Shown piece after piece: positions 1 through 8,600 of a stretch of DNA of 64,000 nt; position 1 is the stretch's first letter, and every line of letters starts with the position of its first letter. The notes beneath the pieces are model-generated. The model saw only the letters and a program-made list of their open reading frames with translations, was not told the origin of the DNA and searched no databases. Where the stretch lies: the IMG/VR virus record IMGVR_UViG_3300005436_000501, positions 62,001-126,000 of that record; one strand, 5' to 3'. This DNA comes from a virus. The translations under genes were made by a program, and so were the position numbers.

Positions 1-365
1 CCCGCCGGGGGGTGCTGGCCGAGGTACACGTCGACGGCGGCCTGCACCTGTGCGTCGGACGGGCCCGGGCCCTGCTCGCCCTGGGGGCCGGGCGGTCCGG
101 CCTGCGCGATGATCGACGCCGGGGGTGGCGCCGACGGGGAGATGCCGTGCGCTTTGAGTTGCTGCTCGGTCGTGCCCAGGGCCGCCGCCAACTGGGCGAT
201 CGCGGTGCTCTGGACGCTGATCTGCTGGCCTTGCGCGTCCAACTGGTCGCTCGCGGCGCCGAGCCGGGTCACCATCCACACCAGCACCAGCACCGCGAGC
301 AGCGCGAGCAGCCACACCGACGTCCACAGTCCGCGGCGCCGCACGACATCGCTGACCGGCCTCAT
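1..365 (-). CDS. Membrane-anchored collagen-like phage protein (partial)
   Basis: The gene starts with ATG at 365 and runs off the left edge, so only about 121 residues are visible. A positively charged N-terminus (VVRRRGLW) precedes one strong membrane segment at about residues 14-35. A Gln/Ala-rich helical stretch follows, then a short collagen-like piece (PPGPQGEQGPGP) and the start of another helix (DAQVQAAVDVYL). Similar one-helix proteins with Gly-Pro-X stretches sit beside lysis and tail genes in actinophages. The start lies just after the stop of the upstream gene, so the two are probably co-transcribed. Function unknown; surface or lysis accessory is an inference. Confidence 0.7.
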   Translation of the reverse strand, partial: MRPVSDVVRRRGLWTSVWLLALLAVLVLVWMVTRLGAASDQLDAQGQQISVQSTAIAQLAAALGTTEQQLKAHGISPSAPPPASIIAQAGPPGPQGEQGPGPSDAQVQAAVDVYLGQHPPA

Positions 366-367
366 CG

Positions 368-787
368 CTAATGGATCCCCTTCGATGCGGCGAGCGCGGC
401 CACGATCACCCCCGCGAGCGCGACCGCCACCGCCAGCAATCCGACCGCGCGCTGCCACGTGAATTCGCTGCGTTTCTCCCGCTCCGCCTTGAGCGCCGCG
501 ATCTGCGCGCGGTTCTCGGCGCGCGCCTGCTCGATCTCCTTGTCGAGGTCCTCGCGCAGTTCCTTGACGTCGCGTTCGTGGGCGGTGCGCAGGTCGCCGA
601 CGGCGCGTTCGATGCGTTCGCGGTCCACCACGGACTGCGCGATGTGGTCGGCGAGTGCTTTCTGTAGCGCCTGGTGCGCGGTCTCGTAGAGCCGCGCGGG
701 TACGGAGTCCGTGGCGAGTTGCCGCTGGGCCTTGTCGAGGCGGTCGAGGTTGCGGGCGAGTTCGCCCAGAGTCAGGTCGTCGGCCAC
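368..787 (-). CDS. Coiled-coil protein with C-terminal membrane anchor
   Basis: 139 residues. The N-terminus (LTLGELARNLDRLDKAQRQL) and a long charged heptad-like helix at about residues 55-110 suggest a coiled coil. One hydrophobic segment at about 115-135 ends at a short tail. This architecture (soluble coil, single C-terminal helix) is common in the lysis cassettes of Streptomyces phages, where such proteins are annotated as holin-like or membrane proteins. It is followed within 3 bases by the next membrane protein gene and preceded by the endolysin gene. A holin or spanin-like role is inferred from position only. Confidence 0.75.
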   Translation of the reverse strand: MADDLTLGELARNLDRLDKAQRQLATDSVPARLYETAHQALQKALADHIAQSVVDRERIERAVGDLRTAHERDVKELREDLDKEIEQARAENRAQIAALKAEREKRSEFTWQRAVGLLAVAVALAGVIVAALAASKGIH

Positions 788-838
788 GGGCGGCCTCTCT
801 CGTTCGGCCGGGGTCCGGGGCCGACGGGTGGCGCGTGC

Positions 839-1753
839 TCAGTTCTTCGCGGCGGCGCTCAGGGCGGCGCCGAGGTGCTGCTCGAGGGTCACGGCGAACT
901 GGTCGGCGGTCAGTTGCACACCCTGCGCCGCGGCGGTCTCAAGTGCGGGGCCGAGGGTGGATGCGAGCGCCGCGGCGAGCGCGGCGACGTCCACGGCGGG
1001 CGGCGAGGACAGGGCGGCGACCGTCTTGTTGAGGTTCGCGAGCGCCGAGGCGAGCGCCGCGGTGCCCGTCTTGCCGTCGTTCGTCGCGACCCACGCGCCG
1101 TGGGCGAGCTGCCCGAGCGGCACGTTGTGGCCGGTGCTGCCGTCGGGGAAGGTGACGTCCTCGCGGCCGTAGTTGTAGACCGCCGCGGCGACGGCGGCGA
1201 TGTCCTGTTGTGTGAGCGGCATGTCTGCTCCTCGGGTGTCCCACAGGGGTGTGTCGGCGGCCACGACGGACAGGTCCCAGGGGTGCCCGAGTTGCGTGTC
1301 GCCGGCGTATTGGCGCGCCGCCCACCCGGACGCGAGCCGGGTCGCGGCGGCGTCGCGGTCCCAGTTCGCGACCCAGTAGCCGCCGGAGGGGCGCGGGTTG
1401 CCCAGGACCGTGGACTGCTGCCCGTACACGGCCACGAGCCACCCGGCGGCGTGTACCGCGGTGTCGTAGGCGCGCAGGTATATCGGGTCGACGCGGTCTT
1501 CGAAGTCGAGCGCGGTCAATGTGCCCGCCGGCTGGCCGTGGGCGCGGCACCAGGCGATCAGCGCGGCGGCGTCTTTCGCGGGGTCGCCGCCGATGTTGCG
1601 GGTCAGGATCGGCAGCCGGTAGCGGCAGGGGATCGCCGCGACTTCCTCGTCGGTCCACACGTGGGGGGTGTCGCCGTGGACGTAGAACGCCCAGGCGTCG
1701 ACCTTCGGGTAGGCGGCGGGCGGGTTTGCCGAGTCACCCATGATCGGGTTCAC
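839..1753 (-). CDS. Endolysin, GH25/DUF1906-like glycoside hydrolase domain
   Basis: 304 residues from a GTG at 1753 that overlaps the upstream stop by four bases (GTGA). The N-terminal ~190 residues resemble the TIM-barrel glycoside-hydrolase-like domain (DUF1906/GH25 type): VDAWAFYVHGDTPHVW at the start, LTALDFEDRVDPIYLRAY with acidic residues in the middle, and GYWVANWDRDAAATRL near the end. The C-terminal part has a helical linker and repeats typical of cell-wall attachment or oligomerisation regions. The likely role is cleavage of host peptidoglycan at lysis, secreted or released with the neighbouring membrane proteins. No signal peptide is visible, which fits holin-dependent release. 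Catalytic residues cannot be assigned with certainty. Confidence 0.75.
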   Translation of the reverse strand: MNPIMGDSANPPAAYPKVDAWAFYVHGDTPHVWTDEEVAAIPCRYRLPILTRNIGGDPAKDAAALIAWCRAHGQPAGTLTALDFEDRVDPIYLRAYDTAVHAAGWLVAVYGQQSTVLGNPRPSGGYWVANWDRDAAATRLASGWAARQYAGDTQLGHPWDLSVVAADTPLWDTRGADMPLTQQDIAAVAAAVYNYGREDVTFPDGSTGHNVPLGQLAHGAWVATNDGKTGTAALASALANLNKTVAALSSPPAVDVAALAAALASTLGPALETAAAQGVQLTADQFAVTLEQHLGAALSAAAKN

Positions 1754-1998
1754 GGCGTGTCTCCGTCGCCCGTGCGCTGCGGATGTGCGTCGAGGTGTTC
1801 GCGCAGGTCGGCGAGTTGCGCCCGGGTCTGTTCGGCGAGGTCGCGCTGCGCGGCGAGTTCGGACAGCAGTTGCGCGTGGCGTTTCGCCGCGGCGGTGTCG
1901 ACGCGCCTGGACACGGCGCGCCACGCCGCGGTGGGGATCGCTGCGGCGGTGAGCGCGGTCAGGGCCGTGCGGACGCGGGCGGTGTCGGGTCGGCTCAT
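1750..1998 (-). CDS. Small helical protein of the lysis cassette
   Basis: 82 residues. A weak hydrophobic stretch at about residues 10-27 is followed by a charged coiled coil (RHAQLLSELAAQRDLAEQ). It overlaps both neighbours by four bases, so translation is coupled to the endolysin downstream and the DUF1003-like protein upstream. No family was recognised. Its position suggests an accessory lysis protein. Confidence 0.6.
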   Translation of the reverse strand: MSRPDTARVRTALTALTAAAIPTAAWRAVSRRVDTAAAKRHAQLLSELAAQRDLAEQTRAQLADLREHLDAHPQRTGDGDTP

Positions 1999-2498
1999 CG
2001 GGCGGCTCCCGTCGGGGGTGTGAAGCGGTCGAGGATCTGCTGGATCTGCGCGAGGATCCGCAGGGCGGCCTGGTCCTGGACGTGGAGGTGGTTGTCTTGC
2101 GCCTGGAGGTGGCGTTGGATCTCGGCCGCCTCGTGCAGGACGGCTTCCGCGTCTTTATATGTGGCTTCCGAGCGGGCGTCAGCGGCCTTCGCCTGGATAT
2201 TCTGGCCTACGATCACAATTGGCAGGAGAATCAGCTGTAAAAAATTGCTGCTAATCCAGGCAACTATGATCGTCATATTATGGGAGGAGATCGCAGATGG
2301 GAGGCTCAGCAGGGCGACGGCGGTGAAAACATATGCCGCCCACATCGTTCCAACCGAGATGGTTATCAACAACCCGAGTCGGGCGTTGAGTCTTCCAAGC
2401 ACGCCGCTCGACCTGGCGCGATGGTCCTCCACACGCACCGGCCCCCGAGCCTTCCGCTCTTCGCGATACGGGTGCGGGACGTGCTCGTAGAGGCTCAA
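1995..2498 (-). CDS. DUF1003-like two-helix membrane protein
   Basis: 167 residues if translation starts at the TTG at 2498, six bases after a GGGGAG ribosome-binding site. Longer ATG/GTG starts exist upstream but would overlap the divergent HNH gene. Two membrane helices (about 42-65 and 76-97) flank a short loop. The second ends in IVIVGQNIQAKAADARSEA, the pattern of DUF1003 proteins, and a long C-terminal coiled coil follows. DUF1003 proteins are of unknown function and occur in bacteria and some actinophage lysis cassettes. The segment is less GC-rich than its surroundings, as is the adjoining HNH gene, hinting at recent insertion nearby. Confidence 0.65.
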   Translation of the reverse strand: MSLYEHVPHPYREERKARGPVRVEDHRARSSGVLGRLNARLGLLITISVGTMWAAYVFTAVALLSLPSAISSHNMTIIVAWISSNFLQLILLPIVIVGQNIQAKAADARSEATYKDAEAVLHEAAEIQRHLQAQDNHLHVQDQAALRILAQIQQILDRFTPPTGAAR

Positions 2499-2516
2499 CT
2501 GAATCTCCCCGCCCGG

Positions 2517-2522
2517 TATAAT
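2517..2522 (+). promoter_or_regulatory. Perfect TATAAT -10 box, probable leaderless start for the HNH gene
   Basis: TATAAT at 2517-2522 lies seven bases before the ATG at 2529, exactly where transcription would begin. No Shine-Dalgarno sequence precedes the ATG, so a leaderless mRNA is likely. No good -35 box is visible. Confidence 0.5.
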
Positions 2523-2528
2523 TATTAC

Positions 2529-3284
2529 ATGACGAGTTTGACGCTGAAGCCCTGCGAAGAAACCGACTGCAAGAACCCGTCGAAGGCTCGTGGGCTGTGC
2601 ATGAAGCATTACAACTATCACACTTGGCGGGGAACGCTTCCGCCGCTTAAAAGCTTTACCGACCCCGCATCCCGGTATGAACACTGGATCGACCGGAGTG
2701 ATCCGTCCGGCTGCTGGCTATGGGGCGGTGCGCTCAGTAGCGGATACGGCGTCATCGCGGTCAACGGCGGCAACGACTACGTCCACAGGTGGGCCTACGA
2801 GACGTTCGTTGGCCCGATACCTGATGGCCTGATAGTCGGGCATGTCTGTCACGACCTCGACCTGACATGCCGGGGAGGTGAGTGCGTCCACCGTCGTTGC
2901 GGCCGTCCGGATCACTTGTCTCCGATGAGTAAGGGCGACAACCTCCGCGCGGGGCGCATGGCAATGCTCACGCGGGAGCGCGGGCAGATCCGTAGGGCGA
3001 CGCGCACGCACTGCCGTAACGGCCACGAGTGGACTGAGGAGGACCTGTACATCCGGCCCAGTGACGGCGCCCACATCTGCCGGGCGTGCACTCGGGAGTC
3101 CGGCGAGAGGTACAAGAGAAAGCTGGGGATCGCCACCCGGCCCTACAGGGACAGGGCCGAGTGCCCGCAAGGCCACCCCTACGATACGGTCAACTCTCAG
3201 GGTTCCCGCGTGTGCACGATCTGCGCGAAGGAAGCGCAGGCGCGCTATCGGGAACGGATGCGACAGTCCCGGCTGACCGCGTAG
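2529..3284 (+). CDS. HNH homing endonuclease with zinc knuckles
   Basis: 251 residues on the strand opposite its neighbours. An N-terminal Cys/His knuckle (CEETDCKNPSKARGLCMKHY) is followed by a central HNH_3-type nuclease core: WLWGGALSSGYGVIAV, VHRWAYETFVGPIP, VGHVCHD and CGRPDHLSPMSKGDN. Two further Cys-rich repeats (HCRNGHEW..CRAC and CPQGHPYD..CTIC) end the protein and probably bind DNA. Free-standing HNH genes like this are mobile and spread by cutting unoccupied phage genomes. The lower GC, opposite orientation and private -10 box support a recent insertion between the lysis genes and the PLD-like gene. Confidence 0.88.
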   Translation: MTSLTLKPCEETDCKNPSKARGLCMKHYNYHTWRGTLPPLKSFTDPASRYEHWIDRSDPSGCWLWGGALSSGYGVIAVNGGNDYVHRWAYETFVGPIPDGLIVGHVCHDLDLTCRGGECVHRRCGRPDHLSPMSKGDNLRAGRMAMLTRERGQIRRATRTHCRNGHEWTEEDLYIRPSDGAHICRACTRESGERYKRKLGIATRPYRDRAECPQGHPYDTVNSQGSRVCTICAKEAQARYRERMRQSRLTA

Positions 3285-3288
3285 AGGC

Positions 3289-3822
3289 TCACGGCTTGGC
3301 CGCAGCCTGAAGCATGCGGTGGTGAATGGCGTCCACGCGGGCCCGCGCCTCCCCGGCCACCAGGGGGTCGCGGATGACGACGAACGCATTGTCCTGGGCG
3401 CTCTCGCCCGACGCGGACCAGTTCGTCGAGCCCGTGACCACATCGAGGCTGTCGCAGATCAACAGCTTCATGTGTTGGATGGCGCCCTTCTCCGAGCGGC
3501 CCACCGCGATCGACGACGCCGGGTACGCCTCGTGCTCCAGCAGTTTGCGCTCGTGCACCCCGCCGGCTTGGCTCGAGTCGAGGGTCAGTTGCACAAACAC
3601 GCTCTTGTCGGCGAGCTTCTCGTGCAGTGCGTCCGCGACCTCTTCGTCATCGAACCCGTAGACCGCGACTATCAGGGAGGACGTCGAGGCGCGGATCAGA
3701 TCGAGCAGCGCCGCATGAATGTCGTCGACCGGCGAATACAGGGTCCTGAGGTTCGCGGGATAGCCGGGCGGGTAGCCGCCGACTTTGTACTGGTCGAGCG
3801 CGGCGAGGTCGGGCAGCGCCAT
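3289..3822 (-). CDS. Phospholipase D-like (PLDc) domain protein
   Basis: 177 residues with one HKD motif: HMKLLICDSLDVVTGSTNWS contains the H-x-K-x4-D-x6-G-S signature and the following Asn. PLD-like domains hydrolyse phosphodiester bonds; single-motif forms usually dimerise and are often nucleases (Nuc type). A GGAGG site lies upstream of the ATG. It sits between the HNH insertion and a secreted SGNH hydrolase in the tail/lysis block. It could attack nucleic acid, phospholipid or a phosphodiester-linked wall polymer. There is no signal peptide, so nuclease activity inside the infected cell is the simplest reading. Confidence 0.8.
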   Translation of the reverse strand: MALPDLAALDQYKVGGYPPGYPANLRTLYSPVDDIHAALLDLIRASTSSLIVAVYGFDDEEVADALHEKLADKSVFVQLTLDSSQAGGVHERKLLEHEAYPASSIAVGRSEKGAIQHMKLLICDSLDVVTGSTNWSASGESAQDNAFVVIRDPLVAGEARARVDAIHHRMLQAAAKP

Positions 3823-3831
3823 GGCAACCTC

Positions 3832-5007
3832 CTACAGTGCGCCGAGAGGAACGACGCCGGCCATGACGTCGTAGCCGGCGGAGCCCGGGTGCAGGTGGTC
3901 GCCGGAGTCATAGAGGCTGTTCAGCGCGAGCGGGTTGCTGGTGCTCATGGCGGCGCCGTTGAAGTCGACGCAGCCGTCCGCCGTGGAGCCGCCGCTGAAG
4001 ACCCAGGAGTTGTAGATCTCCCGCTGCGTCTCGAAACCCGATGCGCACTGGGGCGCGCCCGCGCAGGGTGTGAGGGTGGCGAGCAGTACCCGCACCCCGG
4101 CGGCGTGCGCCTGCGCGATCAGCGTGTTCTGCGCCGCCTCCAACGTCGCCGCGCTGACTCCGCCGCGCAGGTCGTTGATCCCCGCCGCGTCGATCACCGT
4201 GCGCACCCCGGACACCGCGAGCACGTCGCGGCCCCACCGGTTGGCGAGGTCCTGGTTGCCGGGCTGATCCTGCGTCACCCAGTCCCCGACGATGCCCATG
4301 TCGACGACGCCGTACCCGCCGGGCGCGGCGCGGGCGGCGAGGTAGTCGGGCCAGCGCGTGTCGGCGTCCACGACGGCGCCGGTGCCGTCGGTGATCGAGT
4401 CGCCGACCGCGACGACCGTCTGCGGGCCGGCGGTGTCGACGTCGAGCCCGGTCAAGTACGTGGTGAAGTTGAACATGTTCGTCACCGCGGGATGGGCGAT
4501 GCCGGTGACGTCGCTGCCGATGATGTTGTATTCCTGCTCGTCCGGCAGTTGGTGCACGGGCGCGGAGGTGATCCCGGCGCCGGGTGGGATGTAGAGGCTG
4601 ACCAGCAGCCGGGTGTCCGCGGTCACGGGCAGCGGCACGGGGTCGGACACCGCGGACGCCCCGGGTGGCAGGGTCACGGAGGACGCGCCGCCGAATGTGG
4701 CCTGCACCGGTGCCGCCTGGGTCCACGCGCCGTCGAGCTGCACACCCACCGAGACGCGCCCGAACGTCGCCGTGCTGGTCGCGAAGGTATTCGCGAGGTG
4801 GACGCGGACCTGCGTGCCGCCGAGCGAGACCCGTGCCGCCATCCGCAGCGTCTGCGACTGCCACGGCCCGACGGGGATCGCCTGCGCCTGCGCGGTGCCC
4901 CACGACGCCGACCAGGCGACCGGCAGCCCCGCGGCGCGCGGACCCGCGAACAGTGCGGCCGCGGCGGCGAGCAGTGCGGCGGCGCAGACGGCGATACGGC
5001 GACTCAT
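3832..5007 (-). CDS. Secreted SGNH/GDSL hydrolase
   Basis: 391 residues. A signal peptide occupies about residues 1-26 (MSRRIAVCAAALLAAAAALF). A beta-rich N-terminal region of about 150 residues follows, then an SGNH esterase domain with all blocks visible: VVAVGDSITDG (nucleophile Ser), GIND (block III) and LHPGSAGYD (block V Asp-His). Relatives are secreted actinobacterial GDSL esterases. In a phage tail/lysis block it may deacetylate or de-esterify surface glycans or mycomembrane-like lipids, or it may be a lysogenic-conversion gene altering the host surface. It overlaps the tail protein gene by one base (TGATG), so it belongs to the late operon. Confidence 0.88.
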   Translation of the reverse strand: MSRRIAVCAAALLAAAAALFAGPRAAGLPVAWSASWGTAQAQAIPVGPWQSQTLRMAARVSLGGTQVRVHLANTFATSTATFGRVSVGVQLDGAWTQAAPVQATFGGASSVTLPPGASAVSDPVPLPVTADTRLLVSLYIPPGAGITSAPVHQLPDEQEYNIIGSDVTGIAHPAVTNMFNFTTYLTGLDVDTAGPQTVVAVGDSITDGTGAVVDADTRWPDYLAARAAPGGYGVVDMGIVGDWVTQDQPGNQDLANRWGRDVLAVSGVRTVIDAAGINDLRGGVSAATLEAAQNTLIAQAHAAGVRVLLATLTPCAGAPQCASGFETQREIYNSWVFSGGSTADGCVDFNGAAMSTSNPLALNSLYDSGDHLHPGSAGYDVMAGVVPLGAL

Positions 5008-5543
5008 CAGGCGTGCCCCCAGTAGACGGCCATGCCGGGCTGCGGCCCGGTCGTGAAGGTGGTGAGAGCGCCACCGCTGGTCTGATACGCGCCGAGCTCC
5101 ACATAGTCGCCTGCGTTGAGCTGCAGGATCCCCGCGGTCGCGGTCGCGGTCGGCGTGGATGCGGCGGTCACGGCCTGCGCCCACACGTCGAAATAGACGA
5201 CGCTGCTGCCGTTCTTCAGCAGTCGCGCGACCCTGACTCCCGTGCCGTTGGTCGCGAACGCGGCGACACCGATCACCAGGTACCAGCCTGTGACCTGCGC
5301 CGTGTACCTGGAGTTATTGGTGATGTTGGAATGTCCGCCATATGAGTCGTTGACGGTGGAGTCGAACGTCACCGGGGTGACGGCGCTGTTCGGGATGCTC
5401 TGGACGCTGCCCTGGGTGATCTGCGCGATCGGCGGATTGAGCAGGAACGTCCCGAGGTCGCGCACGCCCGCGTTGAAATACGAGCCGACCTCGGTCTCGC
5501 CGGGCGTGAACGTGCGCGGGATCGGGACGGCGAGGTTCGCCAC
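5007..5543 (-). CDS. Tail appendage protein with C1q/TNF-like head domain
   Basis: 178 residues. The N-terminus (FTPGETEVGSYFNAGVRDLG) is the attachment region often seen in actinophage tail appendages. The C-terminal ~130 residues have the alternating pattern of a C1q-like jelly roll (SRYTAQVTGWYLVIGVAAF, NGTGVRVARLLKNGS, LQLNAGDYVELGAYQTSGG). It is preceded by a GGAG site and follows the large minor tail gene. The probable role is a trimeric receptor-binding knob at the tail tip. Confidence 0.75.
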   Translation of the reverse strand: MANLAVPIPRTFTPGETEVGSYFNAGVRDLGTFLLNPPIAQITQGSVQSIPNSAVTPVTFDSTVNDSYGGHSNITNNSRYTAQVTGWYLVIGVAAFATNGTGVRVARLLKNGSSVVYFDVWAQAVTAASTPTATATAGILQLNAGDYVELGAYQTSGGALTTFTTGPQPGMAVYWGHA

Positions 5544-5600
5544 CAGGGCACCTCCGGGCTCGGGTCGGCCCGGGAGGGCGGATTACGTGTCGGGTGGCTG

Positions 5601-8600
5601 TCAGTACGCAACGCGGCTGGTCGCCGCTATCTGGCTGGGCGCGGTGTCGCCCGGCGGCAGCGGATCGCACACCCCGTCGCCCGCCGCATGGTTCTGCGTC
5701 AGGTTCTGGTACAGCGTGATCACGCAGGTGGTGTAGCCCGGGTACGACGTCGCCACCGACAACACCTGCGGGCACACCTGGAACGCCGACGCCGACGCGG
5801 CCTGCTCGAGCTGCAACGCGTCCGCCTGCCACGTCCACGCCCCAGCCGGCGCAGTCGCGGTGAGCAGCAACCCGATCTGCGCCCACACCGTGTTTGCGGG
5901 AGCCGTCGCAGTCACCGTCATCCGCGTCCACGCCGCGGACGGCGCCCCGGTCAGGACCGTGGTGCCCGAGTTGGCCTGCGCGAGGCTCGTCCCGGTCGCG
6001 TCCGAGAATTTGAGGTAGATCTGCACGGTGGGGTTCGCGCCGGTGGTCGCGGACCGCACGTACTCGCTGGCGGTGTACACCAGTCCCGCGGTCACCGGGA
6101 CCTTGAGGACGTACATCAGGCCCTTGGTGGGTACGACGCCGCCCGCGACGCTGACCGCCCATACGTTGGCGCCCTGCTGCGCCGACCCGGACGCGGTTAC
6201 GGTGGGGGTGCCCACGTCCGACGACAGACCCCACGCCGCCCCTGACGTGCCCGCCGCGAGCGGGAGTGCGCCCTCGCCCGCGGTCGCGATGTTCGGGTGC
6301 AGCAGGTTGTAGCCCTCGAACTGGGGTGTTCCCGGGGAGAGCCACAGCAGGTCGCCGGTCGAGAGGTCGGACCCGAGCGCGTTGGTCTTCCCGTCCGCCG
6401 GCGCGTTCACCGTGATCGCGTTCGTACCCGAGGACGCCGCGGCGGCGAAGCTCGTGGACAGCGCGCCGAGCACCGACTGCGAGTCGTACGTGGTGGGGTC
6501 GGTGATCCCGGGCGGCAGCGGTTCGCATGCGACCGTGCCTATGGCGTGGGTGAACGCCAGGTTCGGGGTGACGTTCAGGGTGGCGCTGTTGTAGCCCGGG
6601 TTCGTCGCGGGCAGTGGCGGCACGACTGTCACAGTCTCCGCGCGCACCGTGCCCGGCTCGAGCGTCAGCTGCTGGTTCTGCGGCATCGACGCGGCGAGCG
6701 GGTTGACCGCGGAGTCGAGCAGCGCGTTGATCGAGATCGAGGACGCGCCCGCAGTGGCCTGCGCGTGCAAACTGGTGTGCATCGCCCCGAGCACCCAGTA
6801 CGACGCCAGGTTCGCGGGCGAGCACTGCAGGGTGACGAACACCTCGGGGCCCTCGGGATCCCACTCCCATTCGATCTTCTCGACGAAGCCGTTGAAACTG
6901 ATCTGTGGGGCGCCGTTCGGCCGCCGGTTGACCTGGATCCGCATCCCGAGCTCGAGTTGCAGGCACACCAGGAAAAGACCCGGCACAGCGCTGGGGTGCA
7001 GGCGCAGCGTGGACACCCGCATCTGCGCGGTCCTGTACTGCGACAGCAGATACGCGGCGGCGTCGGCAGCCTCGGCCGGGGACGTGGTATTGACGGTGCG
7101 CTGGTAGACGCGGGGCCAGTTGCGCAGCGCCGACGCCGTGTCGATCGCCGTGAACGTCGAACCCTGGTATTGGGTGACCTGGACGTTGTTCGCGATGTGC
7201 GACGGGTCGTCGTCGAACTCGACGACCTCGAACGGCCACTCACCGGTGGCGGTGTGCTCGCCGAACGTGAACACGGGGACGGTTTTGTTGTAGCGGGCGT
7301 TGCGCGCCTGGAACGTCAGGGCGCCGCCGCTGGAGACGAAGAAGTCGCCGTTTTCCGTCAGGGTGATGTTGTTGATGGCGTCGAGGGCGGTGGCCCCGGT
7401 CAAGTCGCTCGCGGGGCCCATCGACGCGGTCACGCCGGCGTCGATGGCGGTGGGCCCGGTCCACGGGATCCAGTTCAGGACCCGCTGTACGCGCGCCCCG
7501 GTGGACTCGCCGGAGGACGCGGAGCGCCAGGACGCGTAGAGGTTCGCGGCCTGCGCGGTGGTCAGTGCCGTCGGCAGTTCGATCGCGTGCGCGATGTCGC
7601 CCTCGTAGCCCTGCTGGAACCACTCGCCGCCGTACAGGATCGCCGCGCCGAGGGTGTCGGCGGTGATCCCGGTGGGGTAGCGGGCCACGGAGTTCGTCGC
7701 GACCTGCACGCCGTCGACGTAGTAGCGCATGAACGTGCCGCCGGTGCCCGCCGGGTCCACGGTCATGATGACCTGGTGCCAGTTGCCGTCGCAGATGGAT
7801 GAGGCGCCGTTGTAGAACAGCCCGAAGTTCGAGGAGTTGACGCAGTTGAGGGAGATCACCCCGGCGGGTGAGATCTGCATCCAGAACGAGGAGAGGTTCC
7901 CGGTGCTCCAGGTGGTCGGGTAGGCGGTCCACAGGCTCATGACGTTGCTGCCGCCGGGCACCGTGGAGGTGCGGAACGCCAGGATCCTGCTCCAGCCGCC
8001 GGACACGGGCGGCCCCGGGGTCGCGGTGGTCTTGTGCAGTGCGACGTACGTCTCGGCGAGCTGGACGTTCGAGCCCGACAGGACGTTGTTGACCGTCGCG
8101 ACCGGTCCGGCGGCCCCGGTGAACAGGCCCGACGGCGACAACGCGGCGGTGATCGAGGTGCCGAGGGTGAGCGAGCCGACACCGTAGGGGCTGTTCTCGA
8201 TCGGCGCCGCGCCCCGTTTGCCCGCCAGGTCCGCGACCGAGGAAACCCCGGCGGGGTCGCTGAGGGGGTAGTAGAAGTTCGGGCCGAGCGCGAGCACCTC
8301 GTTGACGTACGGGTCGCGCAGGGTGACCTGGGATAGGGCCGCGAACGCGTCCACGCCGACGACGTCGCACTGGCCGTAGGTGGCGTCCTGCTCCGACCAG
8401 GACTGCGGCCACCGCTCCACAAACGGGGTGATCACCGAGAACACGGCGCCGGTGTCCCGCCACGCCGACGCCGTCGCCGCGGCTTCGAACTGGCATCCGG
8501 TCAGGTACGCCACATTGGTCGCGGTGGTGCTGGCGGGGGTGGTGATCGCCAGGGACAGGCGTCCCCACAGCGCCCCGGCCGGCGCGGTCCCGGTCACGCT

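Noticed and set aside
674-2023. Long plus-strand open frames opposite lysis genes, and similar ones opposite the tail, capsid and terminase genes
   Set aside because: They mirror the GC-rich minus-strand genes, are Arg/Gly/Val-biased, have no ribosome-binding sites or recognised domains, and disappear once the coding strand is assigned.
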